Source of the DNA: Richelia sinica FACHB-800
Lineage (GTDB): Bacteria > Cyanobacteriota > Cyanobacteriia > Cyanobacteriales > Nostocaceae
Direction of reading: 5' to 3'
NCBI RefSeq assembly: GCF_014698825.1
Contig: NZ_JACJTT010000010.1
Span: 83,431 to 147,430 of the forward strand
DNA length: 64,000 nucleotides
Part shown: positions 58,850 to 64,000 of the stretch, piece by piece
Numbering within the stretch: position 1 is the first letter of the stretch
Layout: each line of letters begins with the position of its first letter
Notes under the pieces: generated by a model
The model's input: the letters and a program-made list of their open reading frames with translations, nothing else
The model's database searches: none
Told to the model about the DNA's origin: nothing
Position numbers and translations under genes: made by a program

Positions 58850-60364
58850 ATGATATTCCCCGATTTTGACCAGTTTCAACAGCTAGCTGAACAAGGAAAT
58901 TTTGTGCCAGTGTATCAGGAATGGGTAGCTGATTTAGATACTCCTGTTTCTGCTTGGTACAAGGTTTGTGCTGGTCAACCCTACAGCTTTTTGCTGGAGT
59001 CGGTGGAAGGTGGAGAAAAGTTAGGACGCTATAGTTTACTTGGTTGTAACCCATTGTGGATTTTGGAAGCAAGGGGGGATAAAACTGTCCAAACTCACCG
59101 TGATGGTTCCCAAGTTTTATTTACTGGTGATCCTTTTACGGCTTTATCTGCATGTTTACAGCCCTATCAGCCAGTTAAACTACCGCAACTGCCGGTGGGA
59201 ATTGGTGGTTTATTTGGATTTTGGGGTTATGAATTAATCAATTGGATTGAACCCCGTGTACCTGTCTATCCACCAGATGAGCGGAATATCCCTGATGGGT
59301 TGTGGATGCAGGTAGACCATTTATTGATTTTTGACCAGGTAAAACGGAAAATTTGGGCGATCGCCTATGCTGATTTGCGCGCCCCCAATGTTAATTTAGA
59401 GTTAGCCTACGAACAGGCGTGCGATCGCATCAGCCAAATGGTAGATAAGTTATCTCTACCCCTATCTCCACAAAGCACCAAATTAGCTTGGACAGCCCCT
59501 GGAAACAAGCCTAAAGCCGGAATTGAAGAATATACCAGCAACTTCACCCGTCAAGAATTTTGTGCCAGCGTGGAAAAAGCCAAAGAATATATTAAAGCGG
59601 GAGATATTTTCCAAGTAGTCATTTCTCAGCGCCTCTCTACAGAATATCAAGGCGACCCCTTTGCTCTTTATCGTTCCCTACGCCAGATTAATCCTTCTCC
59701 CTACATGGCTTATTTTCACTTTAACGACTGGCAAATCATTGGTTCCAGTCCAGAAGTCATGGTGAAGGCAGAAAGAGACCCAGAGGGCGGAATTCTTGCC
59801 ACAGTCCGTCCCATAGCAGGAACTAGACCCAGAGGGAAGACACCCCAAGAAGACGCAGCTTTTGCTGAAGATTTACTCCAAGACCCCAAAGAAATCGCTG
59901 AACACGTGATGTTAGTTGATTTGGGTCGCAATGACTTAGGGCGAGTTTGCACCAGTGGTAGCGTCAAAGTAGACGAGTTAATGGTGATTGAACGCTATTC
60001 CCATGTTATGCACATAGTGAGTAACGTTGTGGGTAAATTATCCCCAGACAAAACAGCTTGGGACTTGCTCAAAGCGTGCTTCCCCGCTGGTACAGTGAGT
60101 GGTGCGCCAAAAATTCGGGCTATGGAAATTATCAATGAATTAGAACCAACCCGTCGAGGCGTATATTCTGGGGTTTATGGATACTACGATTTTGAAGGAC
60201 AATTGAATAGTGCGATCGCCATTCGCACCATGGTATTACACAATCATACCGTCACAGTGCAAGCAGGAGCAGGATTAGTTGCTGATTCTGAACCAGAAAA
60301 GGAATACGAAGAGACCCTTAATAAAGCTAGAGGCTTGTTAGAAGCCATTCGTTGTTTAAGATAA
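58850..60364 (+). CDS. trpE: Anthranilate synthase component I
   Basis: The 504-residue enzyme makes anthranilate from chorismate in tryptophan synthesis. The tryptophan feedback motif L-L-E-S51 (FLLESVEGG) is intact, so end-product inhibition is expected. The chorismate-binding domain has the NPSPYMAYF, GTRPRGKT, DLGRNDLGRV and FPAGTVSGAPK motifs and ends with AGAGLVADSEPEKEYEE. psaD and trpE are also neighbours in other Nostocales. The glutaminase trpG is not here. Confidence 0.95.
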   Translation: MIFPDFDQFQQLAEQGNFVPVYQEWVADLDTPVSAWYKVCAGQPYSFLLESVEGGEKLGRYSLLGCNPLWILEARGDKTVQTHRDGSQVLFTGDPFTALSACLQPYQPVKLPQLPVGIGGLFGFWGYELINWIEPRVPVYPPDERNIPDGLWMQVDHLLIFDQVKRKIWAIAYADLRAPNVNLELAYEQACDRISQMVDKLSLPLSPQSTKLAWTAPGNKPKAGIEEYTSNFTRQEFCASVEKAKEYIKAGDIFQVVISQRLSTEYQGDPFALYRSLRQINPSPYMAYFHFNDWQIIGSSPEVMVKAERDPEGGILATVRPIAGTRPRGKTPQEDAAFAEDLLQDPKEIAEHVMLVDLGRNDLGRVCTSGSVKVDELMVIERYSHVMHIVSNVVGKLSPDKTAWDLLKACFPAGTVSGAPKIRAMEIINELEPTRRGVYSGVYGYYDFEGQLNSAIAIRTMVLHNHTVTVQAGAGLVADSEPEKEYEETLNKARGLLEAIRCLR

Positions 60365-60455
60365 GTTTAGGTAGTTTCTTGAGCATATAGACCAAACAAT
60401 TTGCTGACCTAAACGCTTGTCTCTGATGTGCGAGTTGATTTCCTCAGGAGAAGTT

Positions 60456-60884
60456 ATGAACTCAGCTACCCATGAAAATGATTTTTATGCTTGGACACAA
60501 GAACAAGCACATCTATTAAGAACTGGACAACTTCATCAAATAGATTGGCACAATATAGCCGCAGAAATAGAAGACATGGGAAGGTCGGAAAAGCGACAAT
60601 TAGAAAGTAGATTAGAAATATTAGTCATGCACTTGCTGAAATGGCAATTTCAGCCTAATTTACGTTCTCGTAGTTGGCAACTGACTATTAAAGAGCAACG
60701 CATTCGTCTAGAGAAACTACTACAAGAAAATCCTAGTCTTCAATCTAATTTAACCGAAATTATAGACATTGTTTATCCTCTAGCTAGTTTAAGTGCAGAG
60801 AGAGAAACTGGACTATCTTTATTTCCTCAAACCTGCCCTTATAGCCTCAAAGAAATATTTTCGCCAGAATTTTTACCAGATTAA
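60456..60884 (+). CDS. DUF29 family protein
   Basis: Started at the ATG at 60456 (142 residues) because an AGGAG site lies five bases before it; the frame opens at 60417. It is a single DUF29 domain, the start of which is DFYAWTQEQAHLLRTGQ and which includes IAAEIEDMGRSEKRQLESRLEILVMHLLKW-type helices. These proteins are numerous in cyanobacteria, helical and soluble, of unknown function and often present in many copies. Confidence 0.88.
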   Translation: MNSATHENDFYAWTQEQAHLLRTGQLHQIDWHNIAAEIEDMGRSEKRQLESRLEILVMHLLKWQFQPNLRSRSWQLTIKEQRIRLEKLLQENPSLQSNLTEIIDIVYPLASLSAERETGLSLFPQTCPYSLKEIFSPEFLPD

Positions 60885-61070
60885 AATTAATAAAAAATTT
60901 TTGCCCAAGTATTCAGAATTGGGTAATAGATGCTATCACAGATGGCAGTGTTGAAATACTTTAATGATCTAAAGTTTAGTTAACGCCCTGGCTTCCTGAG
61001 CTACGGCTATAAATTATAAAAATTTGTAATACCTAAAATTTATTTATTTCTGATTTTGATTTAGTAAAAT

Positions 61071-61715
61071 TTACCAACAAAAGTACCAATCAACCCGTAA
61101 ATTGCTACTATAACAAAAACATTTCCCTGCCATCAAAATTTTGAAGCTTTCACATAAATATTCTAGTTCTGGCAGATTAGAATATGCTAAAAGACTAGAG
61201 ATATTAGGATAAGTAATTTGTACTTTTAATAATCCTAAATCATCTTTATTTCTTAAGCTAATGTAAATAGAAATAGGCTTAGTTAACCCAGGAGGAATAG
61301 CAATTTTTAACAATTCTTCTATTGCTCTAAGAATAATTAAACTACGCTCTGTTGATTCTGGTCTCCATGCCATAGGCATATCAACATGAAAATATAGATT
61401 GGGATGGGATGTAAACCATGTTTCCAGTAAATATTCAATTGATAACGGTAAACTGTCTTGAATTGATGCTGGACATAAACGCTCACTTAATTGCACTAAA
61501 GAATGATGAAAATTTTCAAATTTATTTAACCATTCTTGAGTCTTTTCGTAAGAAAAATTATGTGTATTTGTCGTTAATAAATCTAGTCGGCGGCGAATAG
61601 TGAAAGATTCTTGTAATAAGCCATCGCGAATTGTTTCAGCTTCCAAGAAAAATCTCATTGCTTGTCTATAAGACCACCATTTTAATGCTTGTTTCACTCT
61701 CGAATCGGCTGTCAT
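61071..61715 (-). CDS. Degenerate histidine-kinase-like protein
   Basis: From the ATG at 61715 the product has 214 residues; the upstream part of the open frame (to 61856) has no coding character. Helices at 18-110 (EAETIRDGLLQESFTIRRRL) occupy the place of a dimerisation domain, but no H-box histidine is present. The following region (LIILRAIEELLKIAI) aligns with the N box of HPK7-type ATPase domains but lacks the Asn, and no G boxes remain. It is probably a non-catalytic relative. It lies 202 bp after the HlyD gene on the same strand and may belong to the peptide cassette. Confidence 0.6.
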   Translation of the reverse strand: MTADSRVKQALKWWSYRQAMRFFLEAETIRDGLLQESFTIRRRLDLLTTNTHNFSYEKTQEWLNKFENFHHSLVQLSERLCPASIQDSLPLSIEYLLETWFTSHPNLYFHVDMPMAWRPESTERSLIILRAIEELLKIAIPPGLTKPISIYISLRNKDDLGLLKVQITYPNISSLLAYSNLPELEYLCESFKILMAGKCFCYSSNLRVDWYFCW

Positions 61716-61917
61716 AAACTTGATAATGATTATGACTAAAGTATTTGTACAAAAATAAAAATCGAAATTTGCATAGGATGGAGATAAAGTGAAAGTAATA
61801 ATTCTCTTCCTTTTGCTCTTGTCCAAACATAAATCATCAATATCAAATTTGGACATTTAACTGAAACCGCAACAGATAATTATGATTATCAGCAACTATA
61901 AAATATGCAATAGTCAC

Positions 61918-63321
61918 TTATAAATCGGTAATCAATCTTGCTTTTCTCAGCATAAATTGTAAGGCAGTTTCTTCTTTGGTAACAATATCAGCCTTAGCTT
62001 CCATTCCTGATTGCAGACGACACTTTTGTTCCTGATTACCAAAGGTTAACTTACGAGGTTCAATTGTCACTTCAAAGTAACTAGCATTCATAGCCATAGA
62101 TGTAGCGTCAGCAGTATTATTAGAGTTATTCACTACATCTGGAGAAATCCATTTAACAACACCTTCTAGGGTTCCATAATCGGGATAAGGACAGGCATCA
62201 ATTCGTAAATAAACTTTTTGACCTACGGCAACCTTATGAATTTCATCAGTATTAATCATTGCTTTAATGACTAAGGCAGCATTAGCAGGAACAATCTCAG
62301 CAATAGATTCACTAGCTCTAACTACTTGACCAGGATTTCTTAAATTCAGCTTGAGAATAATCCCACTACTTGTAGCAACAATTGTACTGATTTTGATTTG
62401 ATTATCGACTTGCTGTAGTTCTGTTTTTGATTGGATAACTTGGCTTTGCAGTTGGACTTTGCGCTCAATTAAAGCTTGTTTTTCCTTACTTAAAGTAGCA
62501 ATTGTGGCCTCACCTCTAGCACTTTCTTGAGCAATTCGTGCTGTTGCTATAGTCACGACGGCCGAAGTAGGATTAGCCGCAGCTTTAGCCGTTCTCACCC
62601 TAATTCTGGCTATTTCTACAGCCTTTTGCTCAGATTTTAAGGCTGATTGTAGCTGCTTAACAATTAATTTCTTTTGCTCAAATTCCCGTTTTCCAATCGC
62701 TCCTATTTGAGATAATTGTCGATAGCGATCGCTATCCACTTTTGCAAATGCTAAATCAGCTTCAGCTTTCTCTAAATCTAATTCTGATTTTTCCAAACTT
62801 GCTAGAGATGTGAGCAAATCATTCTGAGTGTTGACTTGCTTTTCCTGGTAGTCTCTTTGATTACGAAGTAAATCAGCCTGAGCAGCAGCAACCGTTCTTT
62901 CTATTACTCTTTTTTCTGCTAAAATCTGACTATCTAAGGCAGAAATTTGAGCATCAATCTGCACAATCTGTAGTCTACTTTGTTGGATATTATCTTGTAA
63001 TTGATTTCTTTTGAGTAGCAATGCTTCAGTATCAAGTTGGGCAATTGTATCTCCCAATTTTACCGTTTGATTTTCCTTGACTAAGATATTTTTGACAGTA
63101 CCTTCAATCTTAGATTGGGTCAAACGTACTTCTCCAGTAGGACGAACCATAGCCGCAGCTTTTACCGTGACATTATATTTCATCCAGGAGGACAGAGCGA
63201 TACTAGAAATAACCGTAACAACCAACAAAATTCCTGTGAGAGAAAGCCACCGACTAATAGGAGGAAGAACTTCATCAGTCTCAGCAGAAGCGAAAATTTT
63301 TTGATTATGAGTGTAGAGCAT
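61918..63321 (-). CDS. HlyD-family secretion adaptor
   Basis: The 467-residue membrane-fusion protein has one N-terminal membrane helix (about 26-48), a lipoyl-like half (about 70-100; VKENQTVKLGDTIAQLDTE), a long coiled coil (about 100-310), the second lipoyl half (about 315-345) and a beta barrel (about 350-450; AVGQKVYLRIDACPYPDYGTLEGVV). This is the type I secretion/peptide-export adaptor that pairs with an ABC transporter. No such transporter gene is in the window. The double-glycine peptide gene lies 114 bp upstream on the same strand. Confidence 0.9.
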   Translation of the reverse strand: MLYTHNQKIFASAETDEVLPPISRWLSLTGILLVVTVISSIALSSWMKYNVTVKAAAMVRPTGEVRLTQSKIEGTVKNILVKENQTVKLGDTIAQLDTEALLLKRNQLQDNIQQSRLQIVQIDAQISALDSQILAEKRVIERTVAAAQADLLRNQRDYQEKQVNTQNDLLTSLASLEKSELDLEKAEADLAFAKVDSDRYRQLSQIGAIGKREFEQKKLIVKQLQSALKSEQKAVEIARIRVRTAKAAANPTSAVVTIATARIAQESARGEATIATLSKEKQALIERKVQLQSQVIQSKTELQQVDNQIKISTIVATSSGIILKLNLRNPGQVVRASESIAEIVPANAALVIKAMINTDEIHKVAVGQKVYLRIDACPYPDYGTLEGVVKWISPDVVNNSNNTADATSMAMNASYFEVTIEPRKLTFGNQEQKCRLQSGMEAKADIVTKEETALQFMLRKARLITDL

Positions 63322-63435
63322 AGTTACCTATCAAATTACTATTCACTCGAAAAGAAAAACCAACGTTTATATAATTAATTTTCCACTCCTCTCCAGACAT
63401 GCTCTTTTTCACTCCCTCCTGATAGTTTTTAGCTA

Positions 63436-63744
63436 TTAAAACATGATTCTTGATAAGAAGTTACTACCTCTATTTTGACGGCGATTGCGACCTCCAAAAA
63501 ACTCAGCCATGACAAAGGTAGTTTGATTAAATTGGTACTCACTTTCATTGAGTGCTGCACCGACAAAATTGCCATCAGAGATATTTACTAAACTGCGACC
63601 ACGCGTATAAATGTTAGTATCTTGTAAAAATACATAACGCATCGTCAAAGGAGAATTGAAAAAACCACCACCAGCAGTTTCTTGTTCAGACTCAGATAAA
63701 TCATGAAATAAATCGGAATTAGGATTTTTTTTCTGATTAAACAC
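63436..63744 (-). CDS. Double-glycine leader peptide precursor (bacteriocin-like)
   Basis: The 102-residue precursor starts at GTG 63744 with AGAGGA about eight bases upstream. Residues 16-27 (L-S-E-S-E-Q-E-T-A-G-G-G) fit the double-glycine leader consensus exactly when cut after G27: Leu at -12, Glu at -8, Gly at -2 and -1. The 75-residue core has no cysteine, is rich in Asn, Phe and Gly, has a basic patch (GGRNRRQNRGSNF) near the end and finishes with Phe. Such peptides are cut and exported by a C39-peptidase ABC transporter with an HlyD adaptor, as encoded next door. It could be a bacteriocin, a signal or a structural peptide; it resembles the cyanobacterial CTB-type bacteriocin annotation, which is inference. 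Confidence 0.75.
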   Translation of the reverse strand: MFNQKKNPNSDLFHDLSESEQETAGGGFFNSPLTMRYVFLQDTNIYTRGRSLVNISDGNFVGAALNESEYQFNQTTFVMAEFFGGRNRRQNRGSNFLSRIMF

Positions 63745-63879
63745 TATATTTTCCTCTGCTCAATGTCAATAACTACTAATGGTTATACTAGTAAGTAGAG
63801 TTGCTCATTTTTTTGTGTAAATCCAGCGAATAAATAACACAAATCAATGATTTTTAACCTCTACTTTTTAATTAATTCA

Positions 63880-63934
63880 AAAACAGCAGGTGGAGGAATA
63901 ACATATAAAGCTGTGTGTGGAGAAGCCACCTGCT
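63880..63934 (-). terminator. Terminator of an upstream, off-window gene
   Basis: AGCAGGTGG and CCACCTGCT (63885-63893 and 63926-63934) form a perfect 9-bp stem; on the minus strand it is followed by GTTTTTG. It lies 18 bp after a minus-strand stop at 63952-63954 that ends a frame open to the window edge, suggesting that an upstream gene finishes here. Confidence 0.5.
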
Positions 63935-64000
63935 AATTTCATGGCGTAATCTTATGGGAAGGTTGGGAATACCAAGGTGGGAATGGCGATAATTTGACCC

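Noticed and set aside
61716..61856. N-terminal extension of the kinase-like gene
   Set aside because: The 47 added residues are rich in Ile, Phe and Lys with no helix pattern matching the rest, and look like translated AT-rich spacer; the internal ATG is preferred.
63952..64000. C-terminal fragment of a minus-strand gene at the window edge
   Set aside because: The frame is open for only 15 codons to a TAA at 63952-63954. The terminator just after it supports a gene end, but the fragment is too short to identify, so it is not listed as a CDS.

Overview
This window is chromosomal DNA from a filamentous, heterocyst-type cyanobacterium (order Nostocales; I cannot fix the genus). The evidence is a photosystem I gene (psaD), many HIP1 octamers (GCGATCGC), a Nostoc-type FurA with the cysteine pattern C101/C104/C133/C141/C144, a PATAN-REC response regulator, and the short tandem repeats and MITE-like elements typical of the group. 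About 47 protein genes are supported. I saw no rRNA, tRNA, CRISPR array, prophage or intact insertion sequence.

Layout. 0-5.5 kb: furA faces a convergent pair, cobN followed 18 bp later by a peptidoglycan-binding-repeat protein; this is the arrangement that gives an antisense RNA to furA in Anabaena. 5.6-9.4 kb: a GAF histidine kinase with bilin-binding-like cysteines, nanE and an alpha/beta hydrolase, closed by a perfect palindromic hairpin. 9.5-13.7 kb: nitroreductase, thioredoxin, a three-gene block with two tandem VWA proteins, an HxlR regulator and a 2TM protein. 13.8-19.3 kb: a giant TamB-like envelope protein. 19.6-21.1 kb: a DUF3110 protein and murQ.

21.1-32.9 kb: after a 1.2-kb non-coding stretch comes a phototaxis-type (pix/ptx) chemosensory operon: PATAN-REC protein, CheY, CheW, a soluble MCP with five GAF domains, and a CheA-REC hybrid. 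Three GAFs look like red/green cyanobacteriochromes and the fifth looks like a DXCF-type blue/green sensor, so one receptor may compare light colours. No cheB or cheR lies in the cluster. 33.1-38.1 kb: an SDR sugar-nucleotide enzyme, a RodZ-like membrane protein and a U32 family protein, then a 93-bp MITE.

38.3-55.3 kb: mostly housekeeping: FAD monooxygenase, SLH-porin, pheT, YciI, signal peptidase I, HhH and TM2 proteins, a J/TPR protein, DUF1825, class A PBP, tyrS, pyrF, thiD and conserved unknowns. 55.3-58.2 kb: a DICT-GAF histidine kinase set between dense 8-bp repeat arrays. 58.2-60.9 kb: psaD, trpE and a DUF29 protein.

61.0-64.0 kb, minus strand: a probable peptide-export cassette made of a 102-residue precursor with a classic double-glycine leader, an HlyD-type adaptor and a degenerate histidine-kinase-like protein. 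No peptidase-ABC transporter is in the window. This cassette and the multi-GAF receptor are the best leads for undescribed biology.
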